Below, one piece after another: positions 53,127 through 61,289 of a stretch of 64,000 bases of DNA. The stretch comes from Chitinophaga eiseniae (GTDB lineage: Bacteria; Bacteroidota; Bacteroidia; Chitinophagales; Chitinophagaceae): contig NZ_FUWZ01000005.1 in NCBI RefSeq assembly GCF_900167135.1, forward strand, positions 1 to 64,000, read 5' to 3'. Under the pieces are notes generated by a model. The model had not been told where the DNA came from. It made no database searches and worked only from the letters and a program-made list of their open reading frames with translations. Numbering within the stretch: the first letter of the stretch is position 1; every line of letters begins with the position of its first letter. Position numbers and translations under genes: made by a program.

Positions 53127-53981
53127 ATGCGCAAATTTTTGATCATGGCTGCGGCGTGCTTCGCCTTCAGCCAGGTAACAACAGCACAGGAATTATATGT
53201 CAACACAGAGCCTGCCAGTAATATGGCGGCCAATTCACTCGGTATCCGACTGACCAACAAGTTCTTTAAAATGGAGCATGACGGGACCACAGGCATGCGG
53301 TTTGAGCCGGAAATCATGTGGGGCATCAATAAAAAACTGATGGTACATGCCATCGGTTATGCGGCCAACATGATGCAGTCTTCTATCCGAATGGAGGGCG
53401 GCAGCATCTACGCCAAATACCGTTTCCTGTCGCTGGACCAGCAGCATGCCCACTTCAGAATGGCTGCCTACGTGAAAGGCTCGGTGATCGACAATCCTTA
53501 TCTGCCGGCAACGCCCGCTACCAAAAAGCCGTATGCCAATACGGACCTGGACCTGGAAGGCGCTACTTCCGGCGTGAGCGGCGGCGTTATCGCCACACAG
53601 CTGCTGCATAAACTGGCGTTGTCAACTACGTTGGGGTATTCCCGTTATATGAACAATATAAAGGACAATATCCCGGAGGGATTCCCGAAAAATTCCGTAA
53701 ATTATAGCCTGTCCGCAGGATATTTGTTGCTTCCGGTGAGATATAAGAACTTTAACCAGACCAACCTGAACCTGTATGTGGAACTGTTAGGCAAAACCAA
53801 TGCAGACGCAGCAGGAAAGGGATCGTATCTGGATATTGCACCGGCAGTACAATTTATTTTCAACAGTACTACCCGGTTGGACCTTTCTTATCGTACCCAG
53901 CTCACCGGAGACATGGCGCGTAATTCGCTCAATTCGTTTTTGGTACGTATAGAACATAATATTTTTAATATTAAAAAATAG
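53127..53981 (+). CDS. Exported beta-barrel-like protein of a metal operon
   Basis: The 284-residue protein has a signal peptide (FLIMAAACFAFSQVTTAQ) and alternating amphipathic strands (GGSIYAKYRFLSLDQQHAHF, VNYSLSAGYLLLPVRYKNF, TRLDLSYRTQLTGDM), ending VRIEHNIFNIKK. The pattern suggests a small outer-membrane barrel. I do not recognise a named family. Its position between the exported HMA protein and the HMA-AraC regulator suggests a part in metal traffic or tolerance. The stop is 5 nt before the regulator start, so translation is coupled. Confidence 0.7.
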   Translation: MRKFLIMAAACFAFSQVTTAQELYVNTEPASNMAANSLGIRLTNKFFKMEHDGTTGMRFEPEIMWGINKKLMVHAIGYAANMMQSSIRMEGGSIYAKYRFLSLDQQHAHFRMAAYVKGSVIDNPYLPATPATKKPYANTDLDLEGATSGVSGGVIATQLLHKLALSTTLGYSRYMNNIKDNIPEGFPKNSVNYSLSAGYLLLPVRYKNFNQTNLNLYVELLGKTNADAAGKGSYLDIAPAVQFIFNSTTRLDLSYRTQLTGDMARNSLNSFLVRIEHNIFNIKK

Positions 53982-53988
53982 CACCTGC

Positions 53989-54558
53989 GTGAAAACAGAT
54001 CTGTTCATAAAAAATATGGTTTGTCCGCGCTGTATAAAGGTGGTCAAATCAGTGCTGGAAGCCATACCGTTTACCGTTACCGACATTCAGCTGGGCAAAG
54101 CCACAGTGGATGGAAAGGTGACTGAACAACAATTGCAGGCAGTTTCAGTTGCTTTGCAGGCGGAAGGTTTTCTGCTGATAGACGATAAAAAGCAACAACT
54201 GGTGGCTGCCATCAAAAATATCGTTGTAGAAACCGTCCACTATTCAGAGCTGGATGACATGAGAGAAAATTTCTCTTCCCTGCTGGCCGGCAAGCTGCAA
54301 AAGGACTATCACTACCTGAGCAGCCTTTTTTCCGAAATGGAAGGAGTGACCATCGAGCAGTATATCATTCAGCAAAAAATTGAACGGGTGAAAGAACTGC
54401 TGGACTACAACGAGTTGAGTTTAAGTGAAATCAGTTATAAGATGGGGTACAGCAGCGTGGCGCATCTGTCGGCGCAGTTCAAAAAAGTGACCGGCCTGAC
54501 GCCCAGCCAGTTCAAACAACTGAAAACACCCAAGCGTATTCCCCTTGATAAACTATAG
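53989..54558 (+). CDS. AraC-family regulator with N-terminal metal-binding (HMA-like) domain
   Basis: The start is GTG 53989. The 189 residues join a small HMA-like domain (about 1-70, metal site NMVCPRCIKVV, Cys 12 and 15) to an AraC-type DNA-binding domain (about 95-185). The latter has two helix-turn-helix units: YIIQQKIERVKELLDYNELS and LSEISYKMGYSSVAHLSAQF, ending KVTGLTPSQFKQ. Such a fusion would read metal directly and control the operon that encodes it. Soft metal such as Cu is the likeliest ligand (inference). Confidence 0.9.
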   Translation: MKTDLFIKNMVCPRCIKVVKSVLEAIPFTVTDIQLGKATVDGKVTEQQLQAVSVALQAEGFLLIDDKKQQLVAAIKNIVVETVHYSELDDMRENFSSLLAGKLQKDYHYLSSLFSEMEGVTIEQYIIQQKIERVKELLDYNELSLSEISYKMGYSSVAHLSAQFKKVTGLTPSQFKQLKTPKRIPLDKL

Positions 54559-54591
54559 TTGTTAGAAGTTAGTTGTTTTAGTTTTAGTTGA

Positions 54592-54626
54592 AAAGAGAGG
54601 CTGCTGCACACCGCAGCCTCTTCTTT
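54592..54626 (+). terminator. Terminator after the HMA-AraC gene
   Basis: AGAGGCTGC (54596-54604) and GCAGCCTCT (54613-54621) form a stem followed by TCTTT. Confidence 0.75.
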
Positions 54627-54642
54627 AAAAAAATCACGGGAG

Positions 54643-54714
54643 ATGAAAAAAGTATTATTGTCTGTGTTGAAATTCATACAGTCACTGTTCACCAAAAAAG
54701 AGTGTTGCCGTTAA
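54643..54714 (+). CDS. Possible 23-residue peptide ending KKECCR
   Basis: An ATG preceded by GGGAG-like sequence opens a 23-codon frame. It has a basic N-terminus (MKKVLLSVLKFIQSLF) that would be an amphipathic helix, then TKKECCR and stop. It sits alone between two terminators (54592-54626 and 54741-54773), 85 nt after the metal regulator and 99 nt before an L,D-transpeptidase gene. The double Cys could bind metal, or the ORF may be a leader peptide. It is too short for standard prediction and there is no proof of translation. Confidence 0.45.
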   Translation: MKKVLLSVLKFIQSLFTKKECCR

Positions 54715-54740
54715 CGGTATACCTGGTGCCGACCGGAATG

Positions 54741-54773
54741 TCCCGGAGCTGACGCTCCGGGATTTTTATTTTT
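54741..54773 (+). terminator. Terminator after the small ORF
   Basis: TCCCGGAGC (54741-54749) and GCTCCGGGA (54754-54762) with TGAC loop are followed by TTTTTATTTTT. It lies 40 nt upstream of the L,D-transpeptidase start. Confidence 0.92.
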
Positions 54774-54813
54774 GGCATGGAAATTATATATCTTTACCCA
54801 TCGATTTTTTCAG

Positions 54814-56487
54814 ATGAAGTACAAGATTCTTATTTTTAGTTTGTTATGCGGCTCCGGAATGTGTTTGTTGTTAGCTTGTGGACATGGAAAGAAGCACGCA
54901 ACCCCCAAAAAGAAACAGATTGTCGCCAACATCCGGCAGCTGGATGAAGTGGTAAAAGAGAGTATCACCGAACGGTTGTCAGCCATTCAGGACAATGATG
55001 GTTTGATGGAAGACAGTCTTCCCGCCTTCCGGCCCGAGGCCTTACAGGAGTTTTACAAGGAAAAGGAAAATGCCAGCCGCTGGTCGAAAGACGGTGTGCC
55101 GAATGCTGCCGCCGCCACTATGATAGATGCTATCAAACAGGCGGAAGATGTAGGCCTGCTGCCGGCGCATTACCACGAACCTGCGCTGAACACCGCCTGG
55201 GAACAACTCAGCAACGACCCTGCCGCCAAAAAAGACGCCGCCATGTGGGCGCGGATGGATGTTATGCTGACCGACGCTTTTATGCGAATGGCATCTGACC
55301 TGCGTTTCGGAGCAGCACCACGTGACAGCGTTACGCTGAAAGCCGATTCCCTGTTCACCAACGCCCAACTGACGGCCAAGCTTCACCAGGCGCTGGAACA
55401 GGGCGAAGTGACCACCCTGCTGCATGACCTGGAACCTACGCATCCCGGCTATGTAGCGCTGAAAGAGGGCATCCGCACCTTCAGGGAAAAGTACGCCGGT
55501 TACCACTGGGACACCTTACCGCTCAATTATACGGATACACCTGCTTTCCGCCTGCTGGTCGTTGACCGCCTGGTGCAGAGCGGCCACCTGGACACCACCG
55601 GTAAAGAAATAGACAGCGCTTTGATAAAGACCGGCGTAAAAGCATTTCAGAAAGAATTTAATATCTATCCGGATGGTGTGCCCGGCAGAAGGACCGTGAC
55701 GGCCCTCAATCGCTCGGCACATGACTGGTTGATGCAGGCTGCCGTAAACCTCGACCGCTGGCGCAAACTCCCGGATACGCTGCCCAGGCAGTATATTATG
55801 GTTAACCTGCCCGGCTATACGCTGCAGGTGGTGGATAGCGGAGAGGTAAAACTGGAATCGCGCGTGATCGTGGGCACACCGCGCACCCGTACGCCCATCC
55901 TTAACTCTTACATGACCAACTTCATGTTATTCCCCTACTGGCGTGTGCCCTACAGCATTGTGTTTAAAGAGATGCTGCCGGCTATTAAGAAAGACGTGGG
56001 TTACCTGGCCGCCAAAAACCTGGAAGTGATCGATGCTTCCGGCAACGCCGTAGATCCGTATACGATAGACTGGAGCAAGTTGTCGAAAGGGCATTTTCCT
56101 TATGTACTGCGACAGATGGACGGGCTGGACAACTCGCTGGGTATTATGAAGTTCAATTTCCGCAACAAATACAGCGTATACCTGCATGATACCAACAACC
56201 GCGGGCTGTTCAAAAACTCGATGCGCGCCATGAGCCATGGCTGTGTACGGGTGCAGCAGTGGGACAGCCTGGCGCAGTACCTCGTATCTTCACCGGACAC
56301 GGCGAACCACAGAGGCGACAGTATCCGTGCCTGGATTGACAGGGAAGAGAAGCGGCAGGTAGACCTTACCCGCCGTGTCCCGATCTACCTCCGTTATTTC
56401 ACGGCAGAAGGAAAAGAAGGTACGTTGGTGTTTTACGATGATATCTACGCAGAAGATAAAGTAGTACGCAAACAAATGGGACTGTAG
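54814..56487 (+). CDS. L,D-transpeptidase lipoprotein (YcbB/LdtD-like)
   Basis: The start is ATG 54814 (MKYKILIFSLLCGSGMCLLL), giving a lipoprotein signal with lipobox LLAC (Cys 22). The N-terminal domain (about 55-270) is helical, followed by a peptidoglycan-binding-like segment at about 255-300 (GVKAFQKEFNIYPDGVPGRR). The YkuD catalytic domain is about 320-490: YIMVNLPGYTLQVVDSGEVK, VIVGTPRTRTPILNSYM, HDTNNRGLFKNSMRAMSHGCVRVQ with catalytic Cys about 476 and His about 474. It should make 3-3 cross-links or attach proteins to the wall. Length 557 is usual for YcbB types. Confidence 0.93.
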   Translation: MKYKILIFSLLCGSGMCLLLACGHGKKHATPKKKQIVANIRQLDEVVKESITERLSAIQDNDGLMEDSLPAFRPEALQEFYKEKENASRWSKDGVPNAAAATMIDAIKQAEDVGLLPAHYHEPALNTAWEQLSNDPAAKKDAAMWARMDVMLTDAFMRMASDLRFGAAPRDSVTLKADSLFTNAQLTAKLHQALEQGEVTTLLHDLEPTHPGYVALKEGIRTFREKYAGYHWDTLPLNYTDTPAFRLLVVDRLVQSGHLDTTGKEIDSALIKTGVKAFQKEFNIYPDGVPGRRTVTALNRSAHDWLMQAAVNLDRWRKLPDTLPRQYIMVNLPGYTLQVVDSGEVKLESRVIVGTPRTRTPILNSYMTNFMLFPYWRVPYSIVFKEMLPAIKKDVGYLAAKNLEVIDASGNAVDPYTIDWSKLSKGHFPYVLRQMDGLDNSLGIMKFNFRNKYSVYLHDTNNRGLFKNSMRAMSHGCVRVQQWDSLAQYLVSSPDTANHRGDSIRAWIDREEKRQVDLTRRVPIYLRYFTAEGKEGTLVFYDDIYAEDKVVRKQMGL

Positions 56488-56490
56488 AGA

Positions 56491-56642
56491 TTTGGAGATT
56501 TTTTGATGTACAAATTTTTTGATTTTGTTTGATAACATAAGCGGATAAAAGAAAGGACCGAAGCGATCAAATGCTTCGGTCCTTTCTTTTATTTATTGAT
56601 GATCTACAAAATCAGAAAATTTGTACATCAAAAAATTCCAAA
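56491..56642. repeat. Long nested inverted repeat with internal terminator
   Basis: The outer arms (left 56491-56528, TTTGGAGATTTTTTGATGTA onward; right 56606-56642, its near-complement) are about 37 nt with few mismatches. Inside lies a perfect 18-base hairpin, AAAAGAAAGGACCGAAGC (56547-56564) and GCTTCGGTCCTTTCTTTT (56573-56590), a bidirectional terminator. The element fills almost the whole gap between the convergent L,D-transpeptidase and isocitrate-dehydrogenase genes. Confidence 0.8.
56547..56590. terminator. Bidirectional terminator core
   Basis: Perfect 18-base arms with an 8-base loop and A/T flanks, inside the larger inverted repeat. Confidence 0.92.
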
Positions 56643-56649
56643 ATGCTGA

Positions 56650-57876
56650 TTAAGCCAGTTTGGTTTTCAGGGCTTTGTCCAGCTCTTCCAGGAATTCTTC
56701 TGTGTAGAGGTAGTGTTTGCCGTGTTCCACTTTGTTGCCGTGGATACAAACTGCGAGATCTTTGGTCATTTTACCGCTTTCCACTGTTTCGATACAAACC
56801 TGTTCCAGTGCCTGACAGAAGTTGATCAGTTCCTGGTTGCTGTCCAGTTTGCCACGGAATTCCAGACCGCGGGTCCATGCGAAGATGGAAGCGATAGGGT
56901 TGGTGGAGGTAGGTTTACCGGCCTGGTGGTCGCGGTAGTGGCGGGTAACGGTGCCGTGAGCTGCTTCTGCTTCCATGGTTTTGCCATCCGGCGTAACGAG
57001 GGTGGAAGTCATGAGGCCGAGGGAGCCGAAGCCTTGTGCTACGGTGTCGGACTGAACGTCGCCATCGTAGTTCTTACAAGCCCATACGAAGTTACCGTTC
57101 CATTTCAGGGCAGAAGCCACCATGTCATCGATGAGGCGGTGCTCGTAGGTGAGGCCTGCAGCATCGAAAGCAGTTTTAAATTCCTGCTGGTAGATTTCTT
57201 CGAAAATATCTTTGAAACGACCATCATATTTTTTCAGGATGGTGTTTTTGGTGCTCAGGTACAGCGGCCATTTTTTCATCAGGGCCTGGTTGAAACAAGC
57301 GCGTGCGAAGCCTTTGATAGACTCGTCGGTGTTGTACATGGCCAATGCAACGCCGTCGCCTTTGAAGTTGTACACTTCGTGTTCGATCACTTCACCGTTT
57401 TCACCTTCAAATTTGATGGTGAGTTTGCCTTTGCCTTTGGTCACAAAGTCGGTAGCGCGGTATTGGTCTCCGAAAGCGTGACGGCCGATGCAGATAGGAG
57501 CAGTCCAGTTAGGCACGAGGCGTGGCACGTTTTTCATCACGATGGGTTCACGGAACACAGTACCATCCAGGATGTTACGGATAGTGCCGTTCGGTGATTT
57601 CCACATTTGTTTCAGGTTAAATTCTTTTACGCGGGCTTCATCAGGGGTGATGGTGGCGCATTTAATACCTACGCCTGTTTCGCGGATAGCGTTAGCAGCA
57701 TCAATCGTAACCTGGTCGTTGGTAGCATCGCGGTGTTCCATGCCCAGGTCAAAGTATTTGATTTCTACGTCCAGATATGGAAGTATCAGTTTATCCTTAA
57801 TGAATTTCCAGATGATCCGTGTCATCTCGTCTCCATCCAGTTCTACCACCGGATTAGCTACTTTAATTTTTGACAT
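56650..57876 (-). CDS. NADP-dependent isocitrate dehydrogenase, eukaryotic-type (subfamily II)
   Basis: This 408-residue enzyme oxidises isocitrate to 2-oxoglutarate and makes NADPH. The N-terminus KVANPVVELDGDEMTRIIWK, SPNGTIRNILDGTVFREPI, PICIGRHAFGDQYRATDF, LIDDMVASALKWNGNFVWAC and EAEAAHGTVTRHYRDHQAGK are the signatures of the homodimeric eukaryotic-like IDH class. That class is quite different from the bacterial Icd encoded next to it. The metal-binding Asp residues are in KNYDGDVQSDTVAQGFGS. A second NADP-IDH gene lies upstream across a long inverted repeat. Confidence 0.96.
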   Translation of the reverse strand: MSKIKVANPVVELDGDEMTRIIWKFIKDKLILPYLDVEIKYFDLGMEHRDATNDQVTIDAANAIRETGVGIKCATITPDEARVKEFNLKQMWKSPNGTIRNILDGTVFREPIVMKNVPRLVPNWTAPICIGRHAFGDQYRATDFVTKGKGKLTIKFEGENGEVIEHEVYNFKGDGVALAMYNTDESIKGFARACFNQALMKKWPLYLSTKNTILKKYDGRFKDIFEEIYQQEFKTAFDAAGLTYEHRLIDDMVASALKWNGNFVWACKNYDGDVQSDTVAQGFGSLGLMTSTLVTPDGKTMEAEAAHGTVTRHYRDHQAGKPTSTNPIASIFAWTRGLEFRGKLDSNQELINFCQALEQVCIETVESGKMTKDLAVCIHGNKVEHGKHYLYTEEFLEELDKALKTKLA

Positions 57877-58007
57877 TACGGTTTTTTTTAAAAAATTAGA
57901 TTAAAAGCAACAAAAACGAACAACTATTCAAGCAAGTCCCTAAAAGGGATAATCACGAAAAATACAAATAGCTGGGAAAATTACAAAACATTTTCACACG
58001 TAAGGTT

Positions 58008-58249
58008 CTCGCAAAGACATAAAGTACCGCAAAGGCGCTAAGTTTTTTAATAAGATAAGATAAAATAAGAAAGCAAAGGAATTTGATCCCCTTTATTGCT
58101 ATCCTGTATGACGATTTCATTGTATTGCATTAAAATATAATACAATGATAATACAACATATGCAATAAGGGGGATCTTCGCTCCTTTGCTTTCTTACTTT
58201 ATCTTATTAAAAAACTTAGCGCCTTTGCGGTACTTTGTGTCTCTGCGAG
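58008..58249. repeat. Large inverted repeat between the two isocitrate dehydrogenase genes
   Basis: About 90-nt arms (58008 to about 58100 and about 58157-58249) are near-complements. They begin CTCGCAAAGACATAAAGTAC and share CCGCAAAGGCGCTAAGTTTT and AATAAGAAAGCAAAGGA. The centre carries a further dyad (CATTGTATT / AATACAATG). This is the longest palindrome in the window and fills most of the 375-nt gap 57877-58251. The CGCAAAGRCGCTAAG-type word resembles, from memory, a repeat scattered through Bacteroidota intergenic regions. Confidence 0.8.
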
Positions 58250-58251
58250 CA

Positions 58252-59523
58252 CTAATGTTGCATTTGTTTGATCACTTCGTCCGCGAACTCGCTGGTTTTT
58301 ACCAGGGTGGCGTCGTCCATCAGGTTGTAGAAGTCGATGGTAACGCGTTTGCGGGCGATAGCAGTGCTCAGGCCATGCACGATAATGTTGGCGGCTTCTT
58401 TCCAGCCCATGTATTCGAGCATCATTACCCCGCTGAGGATAACGGAAGAAGGGTTCATGGTGTTGGTGTTGGCGAAACGCGGGGCGGTGCCATGGGTTGC
58501 TTCGAACACGGCGTGCCCGGTGAGGTAGTTGATATTGGCGCCCGGTGCGATACCGATGCCACCTACTGCCGCAGCCAGTGCGTCGGAGATATAGTCGCCG
58601 TTCAGGTTCAGCGTAGCTACCACAGAGTAGTCCTGCGGAGCCAGTAGTATCTGTTGCAGGAAGTTGTCGGCGATCACGTCTTTGATCAGCAGTTTACCTT
58701 CTGCGAGCGCTACTTTCAGTGCCTTATTGGCTGCTTCTTCGTTCTGTTCTTTTTTGGTTTGTTCCCACTGTTCCCAGGTATATACCTGATCACCAAATTC
58801 TCTTACCGCCAGTGCGTAGCCCCAGTTTTTGAAGCCGCCTTCGGTGAATTTCATGATGTTGCCTTTGTGCACGAGGGTAACGGAAGGGCGTTTGTGCTCC
58901 AGCGCATACAGGATGGCGGCGCGCACCAGTCTTTCAGTTCCTTCGATAGACACCGGTTTGATGCCAAGGGAAGAGGTTTGCGGGAAGCGGATTTTTTTCA
59001 CGCCCATTTCGTTCTGCAGGAAGTTGAGCAGTTTTTCGCATTCAGGCGTGCCCGTCATATATTCGATGCCGGCATAGATATCTTCTGTGTTTTCGCGGAA
59101 GATCACCATGTCTACTTTCTCAGGGTGTTTTACCGGAGAAGGTACTTTGTTGAACCAGCGTACCGGCCTTACACAGGCGTAGAGGTCCAGTTCCTGGCGC
59201 ATGGCCACGTTCAGGGAACGCATACCGCCACCCACAGGGGTAGACAGGGGGCCTTTAATAGACACGAGGTAATTTTTCAACGCATCCAGCGTTGCAGCAG
59301 GCAACCATTCGCCGGTTTCCTGGAAGGCTTTTTCGCCTGCCAATACTTCTTTCCATTCAATTTTCCGCTCACTACCATAGGCTTTTTCCACAGCTGCGTC
59401 GAATACACGGACGCTGGCTCTCCAGATATCCGGACCGATTCCGTCGCCTATAATAAATGGTATGATTGGGTGGTTAGGGACCTGTAACAGGCCATTGTTC
59501 ATCGATATTTTTTCTGCCGGCAT
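58252..59523 (-). CDS. icd: NADP-dependent isocitrate dehydrogenase, bacterial type
   Basis: The 423-residue protein is the E. coli-type Icd: PIIPFIIGDGIGPDIWRASV (about 19-38), the Ser of the phosphorylation/substrate site in STPVGGGMRSLNVAMRQELD (about 107), VIFRENTEDIYAGIEY (about 140) and VHKGNIMKFTEGGFKNWGY (Lys about 228). The metal Asp is in DVIADNFLQQILL, and NLNGDYISDALAAAVGGIGI with AVFEATHGTAPRFAN follows. No isocitrate dehydrogenase kinase/phosphatase gene is present. It is unrelated in subfamily to the IDH directly downstream, so the organism would have two NADP-linked isoenzymes. Confidence 0.96.
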   Translation of the reverse strand: MPAEKISMNNGLLQVPNHPIIPFIIGDGIGPDIWRASVRVFDAAVEKAYGSERKIEWKEVLAGEKAFQETGEWLPAATLDALKNYLVSIKGPLSTPVGGGMRSLNVAMRQELDLYACVRPVRWFNKVPSPVKHPEKVDMVIFRENTEDIYAGIEYMTGTPECEKLLNFLQNEMGVKKIRFPQTSSLGIKPVSIEGTERLVRAAILYALEHKRPSVTLVHKGNIMKFTEGGFKNWGYALAVREFGDQVYTWEQWEQTKKEQNEEAANKALKVALAEGKLLIKDVIADNFLQQILLAPQDYSVVATLNLNGDYISDALAAAVGGIGIAPGANINYLTGHAVFEATHGTAPRFANTNTMNPSSVILSGVMMLEYMGWKEAANIIVHGLSTAIARKRVTIDFYNLMDDATLVKTSEFADEVIKQMQH

Positions 59524-59650
59524 AAAACGGTTTCTTTATGCGTTACGTAATTGTTGTAATCGGGTGCAAAGGTACAGCATTCCGGGTTAAGGCCGGTCAA
59601 CTTTCTGCTTAAATCTGTGTGAAAAAGAGGGCGTATATAACTTTTTGCTT

Positions 59651-60319
59651 ATGTTAGGATTAATGCTATTTTGCTGTTCGTTTTTTTATCACCACAAAAC
59701 CGCAGATTCCCTTATGGTCCCATATTCTTTCCTGGCGCTGGGTGACAGCTATACGATCGGTGAAAGCGTCGCGGAAACGGAGCGTTTCCCGGTGCAGGCA
59801 GTGCAGCTGTTGCGGGCTAAAAGCATCATGATGACCGATCCCCGGATAGTGGCTGTTACCGGATGGACGACCGACGAGCTGGAAAACGGTATCCGGGAAG
59901 CCCGTATTACCGGTACTTTCGACCTGGTAACCCTGCTGATCGGGGTGAATAACCAGTACCGCGGCCGCAGCCTGGACGAATACCGGCAGCAATTTACCGG
60001 GCTGCTGCGGCGGGCCATTGATTTTGCCGGTCAGCGGCGGGGGCATGTAGTGGTGCTGTCTATCCCTGACTGGGGCGTCACACCTTTTGCGGCTGACCGG
60101 GACCGGGCCGCCATTGCCCGGGAAATAGACGCTTTTAATGCGGTCAATAAAGCCGTGGCGGCAGCGGAGGGCGTGCACTGGCTGGACATTACGCACTATA
60201 CCCGCGAAGCGGCGCAGGATACCACGCTGGTGGCGGCCGACGGCCTGCATCCTTCCGGAAAGGACTATGCCCGCTGGGCTGTGGACCTGGCCGCGCTGTC
60301 TGCGGAGATACTGCGTTGA
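59651..60319 (+). CDS. SGNH/GDSL-family hydrolase
   Basis: I start at ATG 59651; an in-frame TTG two codons upstream is also possible. A short hydrophobic N-terminus (MLGLMLFCCSFFYHH) may be a signal or anchor. SGNH blocks are visible: FLALGDSYTIGES (nucleophile Ser about 33), TLLIGVNNQYRGRS (Asn about 97) and VAADGLHPSGKDYARWA (Asp and His about 197-200). It should be an esterase or lipase; the substrate is unknown. The product is 222 residues. The flavin oxidoreductase gene follows after 44 nt. Confidence 0.9.
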   Translation: MLGLMLFCCSFFYHHKTADSLMVPYSFLALGDSYTIGESVAETERFPVQAVQLLRAKSIMMTDPRIVAVTGWTTDELENGIREARITGTFDLVTLLIGVNNQYRGRSLDEYRQQFTGLLRRAIDFAGQRRGHVVVLSIPDWGVTPFAADRDRAAIAREIDAFNAVNKAVAAAEGVHWLDITHYTREAAQDTTLVAADGLHPSGKDYARWAVDLAALSAEILR

Positions 60320-60363
60320 GCAAAAAATATCCTATATTCATATCAAACCAGAAAACCTACACT

Positions 60364-61032
60364 ATGGAAAGCCATATCGTTAAAGTATTATCCGTTACCC
60401 CCGTCACACATAATGTAAGACGTTATAAAGTGGAAAAACCCGAAGGATATGCGTTTGTCCCCGGTCAGGCCACCGAAGTAGCAGTGAACAAGCCCGGATG
60501 GGAAGACGAACGCCGCCCTTTTACCTTTACCGGTCTCAATGAATGGGACCACCTCGAATTCACTATCAAAAGTTACCCGGACCATCACAGCGTGACTGAC
60601 CTGCTGGGTCATATCCAGCCAGGCGACAGCCTGATCCTGCACGATGTCTGGGGAGCCATCCAATACAAAGGAGAAGGCGTCTTTATCGCCGGAGGCGCCG
60701 GCGTCACCCCTTTTATCGCCATTTTCCGCGACCTGCAACGCAAGGGACAACTGGGGAATAACAAGCTGATCTTCTCTAACCGCACCTACGCGGACATTAT
60801 TCTTAAAGATGAATTTGAAGAGATGTTGGGTAACAACTTCATTAATACCATCACAAGGGAAGAAGTACCCGGTTATGAGCATCATATAGTAGATGAAGCC
60901 TATTTGAAAAGGAAAATTTCCGATTTCAACCAGCATTTCTATATCTGTGGCCCCGATCTGATGGTCCAGCAACTCAAAGAGGTACTGGAAAAACTCTCCG
61001 GCAAGGCCGACCTGGTGACCGTAGAGATCTGA
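60364..61032 (+). CDS. FAD/NAD(P)-binding oxidoreductase (flavodoxin-reductase-like)
   Basis: I start at ATG 60364 (MESHIVKVLSVTPVTHNVRR); a TTG frame extends upstream into the previous stop and is unlikely. The 222 residues are a ferredoxin-reductase fold. The FAD domain contains FVPGQATEVAV and RRPFTFTG (the R-x-x-[ST] flavin motif, about 54-61). The NAD(P) domain has VFIAGGAGVTPFIAIFRDL (about 105) and FYICGPDLMVQQL (about 197). No fused ferredoxin is present. Its electron partner is unknown. Confidence 0.88.
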   Translation: MESHIVKVLSVTPVTHNVRRYKVEKPEGYAFVPGQATEVAVNKPGWEDERRPFTFTGLNEWDHLEFTIKSYPDHHSVTDLLGHIQPGDSLILHDVWGAIQYKGEGVFIAGGAGVTPFIAIFRDLQRKGQLGNNKLIFSNRTYADIILKDEFEEMLGNNFINTITREEVPGYEHHIVDEAYLKRKISDFNQHFYICGPDLMVQQLKEVLEKLSGKADLVTVEI

Positions 61033-61093
61033 TTTCCCGGTTCCGAGGGTTTCCCGAGGCCCGTTATAAGGCTATGTTGTGCCGGAAACGCTC

Positions 61094-61243
61094 TTTCACC
61101 GGAGAAAAGCTATGATACAGCTATCTTTTGCGGGCCCAGCCAACGCCCGGAACACTTTCACCGGAGGAAATGCTACAGTATCGCTGCCGGCCAAAGCGCC
61201 GGGGGTATTTTCACCGGTCTTTTCCTGCTTTTTACCGGTAAAA
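61094..61243 (+). promoter_or_regulatory. TTTCACCGG repeats and TTTTACCGGTAAAA palindrome before the LiaF-like operon
   Basis: TTTCACCGGAGAAA (61094-61107), TTTCACCGGAGGAAA (61156-61170) and TTTCACCGG (61209-61217) recur as direct repeats. They are followed by a perfect 14-base palindrome TTTTACCGGTAAAA (61230-61243). All lie within 200 nt upstream of the -7 element TACTTTTG (61290-61297). They may be binding sites for the LytTR regulator encoded by this operon (inference). No gene lies in 61033-61335; a six-codon MKKARQ frame at 61320 overlaps the next start. Confidence 0.5.
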
Positions 61244-61289
61244 CCGCATTTTTAGCCTAATGGCGCTTTTACAGCCGCTCCGGCCGTCC

